A stretch of 53,097 bases of DNA from Pirellulales bacterium. Lineage in GTDB: Bacteria > Planctomycetota > Planctomycetia > Pirellulales > S012-138. Numbering within the stretch: position 1 is the stretch's first letter; every line of letters begins with the position of its first letter. The position numbers were made by a program, and so were the translations under genes. The DNA is taken from the NCBI GenBank assembly GCA_028066245.1, contig JALCBR010000019.1, positions 1 through 53,097 of the forward strand, written 5' to 3'. Positions 16,606-25,502 of the stretch are shown one piece after another. The notes under the pieces were generated by a model, which worked only from the letters and a program-made list of their open reading frames with translations, ran no database searches and was not told the origin of the DNA.

Positions 16606-18891
16606 ATGTCCAGTGACAGCCCCCGAGCCGCACACGGTCCACGGCCAGCCTTCCTCGAAAGAAACCTGGCTGCTCTGCTTACAGCTGCAATCCTGATTGC
16701 AGGCACAAGTGCGACCTTGCAAATTGAGATCGCCAGTTGGCAACTCGTCAGTCCCTCGTTGCATGGCCTTTTCCAAGGCTTGGGCGTCATGCTCTGCGCC
16801 ATCTTGGCGACAATGATGCTGGTTCTCAAACGCAACTCAAGTCTTTGCTTTCGCTATACATGGGTTGCGGCGTCCCTGGCGGCCATGGCAGTCTTCGGCT
16901 CATTCTTGGCAGTTGCCACGAATGAGCATTTGATCTCTTGGATTCAGTCAGGACGACTCGCGATCTGCGGTTCACTCTTCGCGCTGGTTTGGTTGCCGGA
17001 AATCAAGGTCGGCGGCTATCGTTTACGTGAGATGATCGTCGGAGGCGTGTCATCCATTGCGATCGCGTTTTGCGGGATCTCGCTGTACGCATTTCGCGAC
17101 AATCTCGCGTCGTTCTATTCGATCGAGTTCACTCATTGGGCCACGGTTTTGGGGGCCGTAGGGGCAGGCGGGTATTTTGCTGCCGCTGCATTCTTCATCA
17201 TCCGTCGAATTCGCACACAGGAAATCGAACCCGTCTTCTTCGCAAACCTCAGCTTGTCGTTAGCGCTGACGGCCAGCCTTTTCGATTACCGGCTGGTTTG
17301 GACGGGAACTTGGTGGGCATTCACTGGGTTATCACTGATGGCAATTGGCCTTGTGGCCGCGTATTTCCTCAAGTGCCTGCACCGGCTGCAACAAGAGCTT
17401 TTGAAATCCCGCAAAGACCTAGAGGCACAGGTTCAAAAGCGGACTCGCTCATTACAGGAGCAGGTTGACGAGCGCTCGCGAGTGGAGCAAGAGCTGCTGA
17501 TAACCAACATGGCTCTCAAACGCAAAGCGAACGAATTGCAGAGTTCAAAACTCAATGTCGAAACAATGATGCGAGAGACGGATGCCGCTCGGCAAAAGGC
17601 GGAATGCGCAAGACGAAAACTGCACGGCATGGTCAAAGAACTTCGCGAGTTGAAGGACAAGGCCGAGTTGTCGTCAAAGGCGAAGACGGAATTCCTCGCC
17701 AACATGAGCCATGAAATCCGCACGCCCATGACGGCCATCATCGGGTATGCCGATCTGCTCAAGTCACAGGTCAGCGAGGATGGCCCCGCATCAGAGGCCG
17801 TGGAAACAATCCGCAGAAACGGCGAATCTCTCCTAAGAATCCTCAACGACATCCTCGACCTATCGAAGATCGAATCGGGCAAGCTCGAAGTGGAGCAGAT
17901 TCCCACCAACATCGCGGATATCGTAGGTGACACGGTCGACCTGATGCGGATTCGTGCGGTTGCCAAGAAACTCAAACTGCACGCAAGTGTTGATTCTCCT
18001 ATCCCGGACAAGGTCTTGACGGATCCCACACGTCTGCGCCAAATCCTCCTCAATTTGATCTCCAACGCCATCAAGTTCACCGAAATCGGAGAGGTCTCAG
18101 TCAGGATCCGTGGCATTAACCTAGATGGCGATCACCCCCAAGCGCAAATCTCGGTCGTGGACACAGGCATCGGCATGAAGGAGGAGCAGATGAGCAAGCT
18201 CTTCCAGTCGTTTAATCAGGCGGACTCTTCGTTGTCTCGCAAGTTCGGCGGAACAGGTCTCGGGCTTGCAATTAGCCAACGCCTCGCGGAGATGATGGGC
18301 GGCCACATTGAAGTGGAAAGTACGTACCGAGCGGGAAGTACCTTCACGCTGAACCTTCCTCTTAGTGACATTGCTGACGCCACGTTAGTTACAGAGATCT
18401 GCGGCCCAGCAGCCATCCCCCAACCAAAGGACGAGCAACTTTCCGAGCTCAGTTCACGTGTCCTCATGGTCGAAGACGGAGTCGACAATCAGCGCCTTAT
18501 TGGCCACTTGCTGCGAAAGTCCGGAGCAGATGTTACGATCGTGGAAAATGGACTCGAAGCGGTGCGTAAACTCATCGGACAACCTAACGCGGAGGAATTC
18601 GATGTCGTCTTGATGGATATGCAAATGCCGATCATGGATGGCTACGAGGCAGTCTCCCGGCTGAGAGAAGCCGGCTATGACAAGCCAATTCTCGCAATGA
18701 CAGCCCACGCGATGCAGGGAGACCGCGAGAAATGTTTGGACGCCGGCTGTGACGAGTACTTGAAGAAGCCGGTTGATAGGCACCTGTTGATTTCGACTGT
18801 CGCTAAGTTTACGCGATCGGCAGCCGTCGGAATGGCCAACGACGACGTGCCAGGTGTTGGTGTTGCTTCATCCGTCAAGTCCGAACAGTGA
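16606..18891 (+). CDS. Membrane hybrid histidine kinase with receiver domain
   Basis: Counting from the ATG at 16606 the protein has 761 residues; an in-frame ATG at 16552 would add 18. The N-terminal 255 residues hold seven or eight hydrophobic segments, a membrane sensor of MASE-like character. A long coiled coil follows (about 260-360), then HisKA with the phospho-acceptor His369 in NMSHEIRTPM. The ATPase domain shows LISNAIKFT, VVDTGIGM and FGGTGLGLAI. The C-terminal receiver has VEDG at its acidic pocket, the phospho-acceptor Asp in VLMDMQMPIMDG, and Lys in YLKKPVD. No PAS domain or output domain is seen, so an external response regulator or Hpt protein is expected. It is an orphan in this window; the signal is unknown. 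Confidence 0.93.
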   Translation: MSSDSPRAAHGPRPAFLERNLAALLTAAILIAGTSATLQIEIASWQLVSPSLHGLFQGLGVMLCAILATMMLVLKRNSSLCFRYTWVAASLAAMAVFGSFLAVATNEHLISWIQSGRLAICGSLFALVWLPEIKVGGYRLREMIVGGVSSIAIAFCGISLYAFRDNLASFYSIEFTHWATVLGAVGAGGYFAAAAFFIIRRIRTQEIEPVFFANLSLSLALTASLFDYRLVWTGTWWAFTGLSLMAIGLVAAYFLKCLHRLQQELLKSRKDLEAQVQKRTRSLQEQVDERSRVEQELLITNMALKRKANELQSSKLNVETMMRETDAARQKAECARRKLHGMVKELRELKDKAELSSKAKTEFLANMSHEIRTPMTAIIGYADLLKSQVSEDGPASEAVETIRRNGESLLRILNDILDLSKIESGKLEVEQIPTNIADIVGDTVDLMRIRAVAKKLKLHASVDSPIPDKVLTDPTRLRQILLNLISNAIKFTEIGEVSVRIRGINLDGDHPQAQISVVDTGIGMKEEQMSKLFQSFNQADSSLSRKFGGTGLGLAISQRLAEMMGGHIEVESTYRAGSTFTLNLPLSDIADATLVTEICGPAAIPQPKDEQLSELSSRVLMVEDGVDNQRLIGHLLRKSGADVTIVENGLEAVRKLIGQPNAEEFDVVLMDMQMPIMDGYEAVSRLREAGYDKPILAMTAHAMQGDREKCLDAGCDEYLKKPVDRHLLISTVAKFTRSAAVGMANDDVPGVGVASSVKSEQ

Positions 18892-19011
18892 TACCCTCAC
18901 GAGAGGCTGACTGAAGTTTTGCCGTGACTTGCGGTCCATGCGAGAAGCCTGCTCGCACTTAGCCTAGGTTGAACTTAACGGTGGCGTTTTCTCAAAGAAG
19001 GGCGTAGGAGG

Positions 19012-19618
19012 CTAGAGCGACTCTTTGATTGCTGTTCCGACGTGACCGAACGCCGCTGGCTGTGGAAGTTTTGGCAGGCTCAACTGCATCCGTTTCGTTT
19101 GGTCTTCTTTGACGAAATCGGCGTCAACACCAAGATGGCTTGCCACCACGGCCAGGCATTTCGAGGCGAACGGATGGTCAGCAAAGTTTCCGCCGGACAT
19201 TGGAAGACGACAACCTTCGTCGGTGCGTTGCGAGCGACCGGCATCACGGTGCCACTGATGGTTGACGGCCCGATGAACGTCGACATGTTTCTGGCTTACG
19301 TGCAACAGCACCTGGCGCCCCGCTCCGTCCGGCGACGTGGTGATCACGGACAATCTCTCCAACCACAAGAAGGCCGGCGTTCGCGAAGCGATTGAGGCTG
19401 CCGGCGCGACGCTCGTGGGCCCCTACAGCCCTGACTTGAACCCGATCGAACTGGCATTTCGCGAAGCTAAAGAGTCCTCTTCGCGCGGCGGCCGCTCGCA
19501 CCGTCACCGCGTTGGAAGACACGCTCGGCAAACTCCTCGACAAGTTCACACCCCAAGAATGCCAAGCCTACTTCCGCCACTGCGAATACTCCGCACGGTA
19601 AGTGGAAAAACGCTCTAG
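19012..19618 (+). mobile_element. Decayed IS630-family element
   Basis: The remnant is about 607 bp, roughly half of a normal IS630. Its outer edges carry an 8-bp inverted match, CTAGAGCG at 19012-19019 and CGCTCTAG at 19611-19618, consistent with TA target duplications flanking a GAGCG terminus. The transposase N-terminus is missing, so the left edge may be a deletion junction and not the original end. A second sequence resembling the right end (GGCGTTTTCTC at 18983-18993) lies just outside on the left and could be the older terminus. Confidence 0.7.
19022..19603 (+). pseudogene. IS630-type transposase fragment, multiple frameshifts
   Basis: Three successive reading frames together give the C-terminal DDE domain of an IS630-family transposase. 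Frame 1 has RLVFFDEIGVNTKMA (first Asp) and runs to about 19320. Frame 2 has [13 protein letters not shown] (second Asp) and [13 protein letters not shown] (Glu). Frame 3 ends in [20 protein letters not shown] followed by a TAA at 19601. The N-terminal helix-turn-helix part is absent. All three catalytic acidic residues survive but in different frames, so the element cannot move by itself. Confidence 0.85.
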
Positions 19619-20754
19619 TAAAACGCAAGCAGACGAATCCAAGTTGCGCTCTTTGTGCGTGAAATCAGAAACTCAAACTCCTTCGATCGAATCCAACCAT
19701 CGTCAAGAGTCCCCGGCCCCAGGCGCCAGAAGCGTGAGTTACTTTCCAGGGGCTCCACAGAAAATGCTACACGAACAATGAAAGATGCATCAGAGAGATT
19801 CTTGGTTTGAGCAACCTCGTGCAATGTGAGCGAGCGAAAGCCAAACATCCCTCCCATCCACGAAAGCTGCGCAAACCAAGATTGAACGAGCTCTGAACGC
19901 GCGGCGGCTATTTCCTCACGCTGGCTCGCCTGAGATGGCACTCCTACATCGAGTGCATCTCGCAACCAATCAATCAACTCATCCATCTCAAGATCCAGAG
20001 CGTCCAGGACATCATCGATGTGATCCTCTAGCGTTGCTATTTCGTCAATGAGTTGAACGTATTGCTGTAAGAGGGCACCGGGTTTCTGCCTGCGCCTTAG
20101 CCGTCGACCGCGCCGGCGCCATGCTTCCAGAGTATCAAGTGTGACTTGTTTTGACTCCTCAATACGACTTTGGATTGATTCAAGAATGCTCTGCTGGGAA
20201 GGCTGCCCGGACGTCAATTTGGCAATCTGAGCGAGACTGCGATGAATCGCTTGGACGCGAGTGCCGGCCGATTCGCTACAGGCTTGTTGCAGCGTGCGAT
20301 GCGTTTGGGCCCAGTGACTATCAAGAGCTTGAACAGCTTCAACCGCCACGTGGCGATTCGTTGGCGTTAACCGCACCAGCACTCGACAAGTAAGACCGAG
20401 ATACACACACGCCAACTCATGGCCGATATCGTGCAAAGCAGCCTGGTGGTACGACTCGTTACGAAACGCATGTGCTTGCTTGCAAAACTCAGCATCATCT
20501 TCCCTCAGCTTGAACCGTGAGCGGACGAAGTCAACTTTTGGAGCAAAGGTTCGGTTGAGATTCTTGCGCTGCTTGGACGTCAGAGTGACGATCGGCGGAT
20601 GCTCAAAATAGTAGGGAAGATAATTTTGAAGAATGATCTCGATCGTGTTATCGATCAGGATTAACGCGATCCGATCACACTGTGCGTCATTCAGATGCAG
20701 CTCTGCACTCGCCAAGTTCAGTTGTTTCACACAAATCGCCAAGTGCCTTGCCAT
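19615..20754 (-). CDS. Unknown protein with HEPN-like motif, C-terminus altered by IS630 remnant
   Basis: The ATG at 20754 is preferred over 20802, giving 379 residues. The N-terminal 150 residues are helical and contain RNESYH (Arg98-Asn99-x3-His103), matching the R-N-x3-H core of HEPN ribonucleases, inside [20 protein letters not shown] helical middle with a basic [12 protein letters not shown] patch (about 218-229) follows, then a C-terminal part rich in beta residues. The TAG stop at 19615-19617 is formed by the flanking TA and the end of the IS630 remnant, so the native C-terminus may have been longer. No antitoxin-like partner gene is adjacent. The function is not known; HEPN assignment rests on one motif and predicted helices. 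Confidence 0.6.
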   Translation of the reverse strand: MARHLAICVKQLNLASAELHLNDAQCDRIALILIDNTIEIILQNYLPYYFEHPPIVTLTSKQRKNLNRTFAPKVDFVRSRFKLREDDAEFCKQAHAFRNESYHQAALHDIGHELACVYLGLTCRVLVRLTPTNRHVAVEAVQALDSHWAQTHRTLQQACSESAGTRVQAIHRSLAQIAKLTSGQPSQQSILESIQSRIEESKQVTLDTLEAWRRRGRRLRRRQKPGALLQQYVQLIDEIATLEDHIDDVLDALDLEMDELIDWLRDALDVGVPSQASQREEIAAARSELVQSWFAQLSWMGGMFGFRSLTLHEVAQTKNLSDASFIVRVAFSVEPLESNSRFWRLGPGTLDDGWIRSKEFEFLISRTKSATWIRLLAFY

Positions 20755-21219
20755 TATGCACACACTTTCAGTTGCTTTGCGCCGAACAACCCTGAGACAC
20801 AACGGAGGAGTGCGGAGAATGGTTCCGGTGGGTGAAGAAGCCCCGTTGGAAGGTCCTCAGTACAATGTACCGCATCTCCACGCCGCCGCATTCTCTATCG
20901 CGTAGAATCTGTGCAATGAATCTATTGCGAGGTGAGCTGTCGGTTGGACCTGACAGCAGCTCCACAGACACCGCATATCCCGGCGCTCTGCTAGCGCGGA
21001 AATAGACTTATACTCTGCGCAGTCATCAACAGGAGCGTTGCCACTGCAATTGTCGTGCGACACGCTACGTTGCAGAAGTACTCAGTTCTTTCATGTTACC
21101 CTCTCGAACTTGGCCGCAGAGAAGGGCATTACTTGGAGAATTTCTACTGATCCAATGATGACGGACCGTGTTAAAATCTGCCTCGAGTTCACGGCCAGAA
21201 GTCGTGGACCCGAGCATGG
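20755..21219. other. Intergenic region, no gene recognised
   Basis: This 465-bp gap separates the end of the amidohydrolase-like operon from the start of the HEPN-like gene, both on the minus strand. The only structure noted is a 6-bp stem GCTGTC / GACAGC around 20937-20958. It probably contains the promoter of the HEPN-like gene. Confidence 0.4.
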
Positions 21220-22833
21220 CTAGCGCTCATAGTTTGGATAAACACGGTCCGCCGCGCGAATGTAAGCGACTTCCCCAGCGACAATTGCTTGCTCAACATA
21301 CGTTCGATAATCTAACGGTGGACCGTTGAGGATCAGCAAGTCAGCATCTTTACCTGCCTCAATGCTACCAATCCGATCATCAACTCCCAGCATGCGAGCA
21401 GGAACAATCGTGAGGCTTTCCAACGCGGTTTGGTTAGACGCACCACCACGAACGGCAAAGGCCGCCTCGAGCGGGAGGCTCGTGAGGTCTCGCCCGGCGA
21501 TCCCCCCCATGCTGACGGACGAACTGAGCGCAGCCGTGGCGAATGGCACGCCGAACTGTTCGAAAATGCCAGTTGACTCAATTGAACTGCCTGTACTTTC
21601 TTCTTGCCCGGACCGAGCCTGGCGTCGCTGGCGCGGCGTATAGACGACCGAGACGTTGGCCTCACTGATTTCCTTGGCGACAACCCACCCTTCCACGACA
21701 CCGGTCAGGATGAGGTTGTAATCCAGCTCTTCAGCCAAAGCAATCATGTCACGGATCTCATTAACCGTGTTGGCTTGAATTCTCAGTGGAATCTCTTTGC
21801 GCAGCAGACGTTGTAACCCCGAGTTCCCCCCGCGCCGCGTGTTACGAGATCTCTGAGTACCACTCTGCTCGCCGCCTTCACGTGCGCTTTGTCCGCGCGC
21901 GTTTGAGCTGGAACTTCCGGAAGATTGGCCCTCCATTTGCTCACGAGCTTTTCTGATGTTTGCCCGCCAATTGTGGCGGTTGAGCGCTCCGGAAAGAGCG
22001 CCTGAAGACAGGTCATAAAATGCAGACTGTTTCATGATCATCGGATCCAAACGTCCATAACTCAGCTTGATGATCACATGGTCTTGGGGATTTGGAGCGG
22101 AAGGGGTATCAGGCATGATGGGCTTTGTGGGGAGGATTGGTAGGCCACAACAAGGGCAAAGTGCCGTGTCCGCAGGGCCAAAGTCCTTTTCTTCTTGTGT
22201 GATGAGAGTTTCCGGATCAGGCTCTAATCCCAAGAATCGCTCAATGGGCGCGCCGCTGCGCCCCCGGCGTCCCCGTGCTCCACCGCCAACCTGAACACAG
22301 CCAGAGGTAATGCCCACGCCAAGAGAGTATTTGATGTTACGGTCAAATGGATTAACCGTATCTGCAAGTTGATTATTGTTGCCGGAGTTTCCACCACCTC
22401 GCCCACCACGACCGCCCACGCCTACCCCACTCATCTGTACTGCCACGAATCCAGGCGTGATGACTTTACCCGAGGCATCAATTTCCTTGGAGCCTTTGGG
22501 GATAGTTACGTTTTGTCCAACTTCCAAAATCTTGCCATCTTGAACCAAGACGGTGCCTGCCCGAATAATCCCATCAGTGACAGTGTGAATATCGGCGCCG
22601 GTGATCGCCGTGACAGGGCCGGGCTGGTCCTTGCTCTGTTCCTCGCCTTCTTTTTTTGTCGCTTCAGTTTGTTTGCCCTCCTGGCTGGCTTTCTGCTCTT
22701 GACCTGTGCGGCGGCGCGCTTGCAAGCCGTCTTGCGCATAGGCAAACGGTGAGGCAAAAGCGACACAGGCGGAGGCCACACAAACGACGCCGGCAATCAA
22801 ATGCCTGTGAGCTTGTAGCAGATTAGTTTTCAT
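21220..22833 (-). CDS. Exported amidohydrolase-like protein 7, metal motif lost
   Basis: This is the last gene of a seven-gene array, 537 residues with a signal peptide (cleavage near PFAYAQDG). It has the amidohydrolase composite beta-sandwich and TIM-barrel layout: TDGIIRAGTVLVQDGKILEVG near the N-terminus and the C-terminal signature MLGVDDRIGSIEAGKDADLLIL. Where active relatives have PGxIEAHSH this protein has PGFVAVQMS, so both motif histidines are gone. The later HxxxH and DHG positions are also replaced (LRIQANTVNE, LILTGVVEG). A Gly/Arg-rich stretch (GVGGRGGRGGG) and a Ser/Gly/Arg-rich insert (GSSSSNARG) interrupt the barrel. A CPCCGLP motif (about residue 226) could bind a metal. Its start overlaps the stop of gene 6 by 11 bp. 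Confidence 0.85.
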   Translation of the reverse strand: MKTNLLQAHRHLIAGVVCVASACVAFASPFAYAQDGLQARRRTGQEQKASQEGKQTEATKKEGEEQSKDQPGPVTAITGADIHTVTDGIIRAGTVLVQDGKILEVGQNVTIPKGSKEIDASGKVITPGFVAVQMSGVGVGGRGGRGGGNSGNNNQLADTVNPFDRNIKYSLGVGITSGCVQVGGGARGRRGRSGAPIERFLGLEPDPETLITQEEKDFGPADTALCPCCGLPILPTKPIMPDTPSAPNPQDHVIIKLSYGRLDPMIMKQSAFYDLSSGALSGALNRHNWRANIRKAREQMEGQSSGSSSSNARGQSAREGGEQSGTQRSRNTRRGGNSGLQRLLRKEIPLRIQANTVNEIRDMIALAEELDYNLILTGVVEGWVVAKEISEANVSVVYTPRQRRQARSGQEESTGSSIESTGIFEQFGVPFATAALSSSVSMGGIAGRDLTSLPLEAAFAVRGGASNQTALESLTIVPARMLGVDDRIGSIEAGKDADLLILNGPPLDYRTYVEQAIVAGEVAYIRAADRVYPNYER

Positions 22834-24082
22834 GGACGGTCCTCCCTTCGACCATCACTTGTTCTAGACGCGAACCAGTTTCTAACGGATCGCCATCAAA
22901 GATCAGCAGGTTGGCTTGTTTGTTCTCTTCCAAGGATCCCAAAGTCTCCTCCATACCGATCAACTTAGCAGGCCCGATAGTGACTGCTTGGAGTGCGGCT
23001 TCGCGCGGAAGCCCAGATTTGACGAGCATGGAGATGACGAACATTGGGTCATCTTGATGGGCGTTGAGCTGTCCCCGGTTGAGCGAGAAGGAAAACACAA
23101 ATGGAACGTTATTGTCCAGAGCCATTCGAGCGATGTTCACCCGTTCTGATGTATACGGAACATTGTCAATGCCAGGCTGCAGGATGAGAGTGATTTTGCG
23201 GCTGCTCAATTCCCCCATGACTTCATAGAGATTGGAGCCTGAACAAACCATTGCAACTTTGACGGCCTCATGATCCCCCAAGGCTTTGAGCAAGTGGAGA
23301 ACCGTAGCCGTGTTGTTGACATTCACAAACAAAGGCTGATCGCCCGCGCGAACCTGATTCCACAATTCCGCTGTGTCCGTCGTGTTCTCTCCTTCTTGTT
23401 CCTGCTGATCACTTTGGTCTTGCACCGGAGCGGAAGTCATATCAAAGGGTGATTCTTCGCTGCGGTCACGCCCGCGACTTCTGCGCCTGCCGCTGGCCGT
23501 TGGAGGTTTAAGACCGTTGCGGACGAAATTCAAAGAGGCTGTTTGATTTGTCACTGTGGCAAACAAAAACCCGTCAGGCTTGAGCAACAGGTTCTCCAAA
23601 TCGCTTGGCACGATCTGAGCGACCGCCGATTGCCCCGTGCCAGATTGGACCAAGTTGGCAGTTGTGATGCCACTCCTGGAGAAAGGGACCCAGTTGACTT
23701 CATAGGGGTAGAAATACTCAGACAAGCGCCGCAAGCTTCCGCGCCTCCCTCCACCATTCCCTCCCTGGTTGTTGAAGACAAAGTAGGGATCGACAATGCC
23801 TGGCATGATAGTCTTGCCCGTGGCATCCACAAGGCGTGCGTCATCGGGCACATCAGCGTTGACGCCAGCGGCAATGATCTTGCCGTCACGAATAACGAGC
23901 GTGGCGTTTTCCATGCGGCCGTCTGGCCCCATAGTTTCCAATGTGGCGTTCCGGAACGCAACCGTGCCACTTGCCATGCCTGTTTGTGCAGAAACTCGCC
24001 CACATAGCACCAGCACGACTATCGCGAACAAGCTGGTCCCTGAGAGCGTTCTGAGGAACACCGATTTTAAAACGCAGGGCAT
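22823..24082 (-). CDS. Exported amidohydrolase-like protein 6, metal motif lost
   Basis: This 419-residue protein has a signal peptide (hydrophobic stretch near residues 12-30, ending VSAQTG). The family N-terminus (MENATLVIRDGKIIAAG) and C-terminus (LIGMEETLGSLEENKQANLLIFDGDPLE) are clear. The HxH site reads PGIVDPYFV, with neither histidine. The later His positions are also lost (PLFVNVNNTAT, KVAMVCSGSN). Between the first barrel strands and PLFVNV there is an Arg/Ser/Glu/Gln-rich low-complexity insert of about 45 residues (RRRSRGRDRSEESP, DQSDQQEQEGEN). Catalysis by the usual metal mechanism is unlikely. It lies 73 bp after gene 5 and overlaps gene 7. Confidence 0.85.
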   Translation of the reverse strand: MPCVLKSVFLRTLSGTSLFAIVVLVLCGRVSAQTGMASGTVAFRNATLETMGPDGRMENATLVIRDGKIIAAGVNADVPDDARLVDATGKTIMPGIVDPYFVFNNQGGNGGGRRGSLRRLSEYFYPYEVNWVPFSRSGITTANLVQSGTGQSAVAQIVPSDLENLLLKPDGFLFATVTNQTASLNFVRNGLKPPTASGRRRSRGRDRSEESPFDMTSAPVQDQSDQQEQEGENTTDTAELWNQVRAGDQPLFVNVNNTATVLHLLKALGDHEAVKVAMVCSGSNLYEVMGELSSRKITLILQPGIDNVPYTSERVNIARMALDNNVPFVFSFSLNRGQLNAHQDDPMFVISMLVKSGLPREAALQAVTIGPAKLIGMEETLGSLEENKQANLLIFDGDPLETGSRLEQVMVEGRTVHEN

Positions 24083-24155
24083 ACCTTAGCTCCAGGAAAG
24101 TTGAGCCGTGATGAGGTTGAGTTCATTCACGGGATTCCGGTCATCAAAGTGTTGA

Positions 24156-25502
24156 TCAAAAACGCCGTCGGTCTTTGGTGATATCATAAACGCTTTGCCC
24201 ATCAATAAAGACCTGCTTGATGTAATTGCGCGGGTCAATGATGGAGCCAGTCACGATAAGGATGTCCGCGTCTTTGCCGACTTCCAACGAACCCACGCGA
24301 TCATCAATCATCAAAGCTTTGGCGGCCTCAATGGTCAGGCCGCGAATGGCTTTTTCTTCATCCCAACCGTAGCGGACAGCCATAGTCGCTTGAAAGAACA
24401 GTTCTTCTTGCGGCACAACAGGGGCATCCGTGTTGACACCCAAGGCTGTCACCCCGCGTTTGGCATATTCACTAACAACACCCAAAACTTGTCCGGTATC
24501 GGAATCGCGATAGAAGCCTCGCGGGCCCGCCATGACAGGGATGTTGCGTTTGGCGAGTTCCGGCCCAACGAGAAACCCGTTGAATGTTCCGTGATCAATC
24601 ACAATCCGCAAGTTCATCTCGTCATGGAGCATCCGGACGGAAGACATGACCACCTGATGCTGTTGCGTATGAACGACAACAGGAATTTCGTGATGAAAGA
24701 GCGGCTTGAAGTTCTCCAACCTCAGGTTGAACTCTGGCGGCTGCGAGGCCCGCCCAGCTTCATAATCATCCCACTGACGGACATACATCTGGCCTTCCAT
24801 CAGTTGCTGGCGGATGACGTAGTTCATGCCCATTCGGCTGGACCCAGTCTCGCCTGTGCGTCGCTCAGGATTTCCGGCTTGAGCGATTTTAAGCACACCG
24901 GGAGCTTTGATGATGACGTCTTCCGGCTTGCCAGGCCCGGTTTTCAAGAGCGCACCGAAGCCACCCATGTTGGTTCCGCTACCCGGAATGAAGCAGATCG
25001 TGGTGACTCCGCCAGCAATTGCCACTTTTAGCTGATCATTGTGAGGGATGATCTGATCCCAGTTCCGCATCTCCGGGTTGGTTTGGTAAACCATCTCATT
25101 CAGGTCACCAGAACCGCCAACATGGCTATGCGCTTCAATCATCCCCGGCATGGCGAACATGTCAGAATGATCGATAACGTTATAACCCTCAGGGATTTCA
25201 ATTTCGCTGCGCGAACCTATGGCTTCAATCTTGCCGTTGCTGATCAAAATGGTGCCGTTGGAAATGGGATCACCGACGCAGGTCAGGATCTTTCCAACCA
25301 GCAAAGCCACATTGAGCTTCTCAGCTGTTTGCTCAGACGATTTCTGCGGCGAACCAAGAAGCTCAAGCTCCGAGCTGGGACTGGAAGGCGAACTTCCCGA
25401 AGCCGCAGTTGTGCCATCCTCAACGTTGTTCGAATAATGCGCGAAGCCCATCACCGGAACAAGCAACATGATCGCAAACGCGGTTAACGCACGACGGATC
25501 AT
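24156..25502 (-). CDS. Exported amidohydrolase 5, metal-binding residues intact
   Basis: This 448-residue protein is the only array member with a complete-looking active site: HSH at 125-127 in PGMIEAHSHVGG, His278 and His282 in VVVHTQQHQ, His304 in VIDHGTFNG, and Asp359 in GVNTDAPV. Lys199 or Lys205 (IIKAPGVLKIAQ) could bridge metals. The C-terminal signature is LMIDDRVGSLEVGKDADILIV. It is closest in layout to imidazolonepropionase-like amidohydrolases, which hydrolyse C-N bonds in cyclic amides or peptides; the substrate is unknown. The signal peptide (MIRRALTAFAIMLLVPVMGFAH) places it outside the cytoplasm. Its ATG overlaps the stop of gene 4 (ATGA), implying translational coupling. Confidence 0.9.
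   Translation of the reverse strand: MIRRALTAFAIMLLVPVMGFAHYSNNVEDGTTAASGSSPSSPSSELELLGSPQKSSEQTAEKLNVALLVGKILTCVGDPISNGTILISNGKIEAIGSRSEIEIPEGYNVIDHSDMFAMPGMIEAHSHVGGSGDLNEMVYQTNPEMRNWDQIIPHNDQLKVAIAGGVTTICFIPGSGTNMGGFGALLKTGPGKPEDVIIKAPGVLKIAQAGNPERRTGETGSSRMGMNYVIRQQLMEGQMYVRQWDDYEAGRASQPPEFNLRLENFKPLFHHEIPVVVHTQQHQVVMSSVRMLHDEMNLRIVIDHGTFNGFLVGPELAKRNIPVMAGPRGFYRDSDTGQVLGVVSEYAKRGVTALGVNTDAPVVPQEELFFQATMAVRYGWDEEKAIRGLTIEAAKALMIDDRVGSLEVGKDADILIVTGSIIDPRNYIKQVFIDGQSVYDITKDRRRF

Noticed and set aside
16131-16835. 234-residue open frame on the minus strand across the M24/kinase gap
   Set aside because: It overlaps the start of the kinase coding region, its translation is Arg/Ser/His-rich without family resemblance, and the region is better explained by stems of a possible structured RNA.
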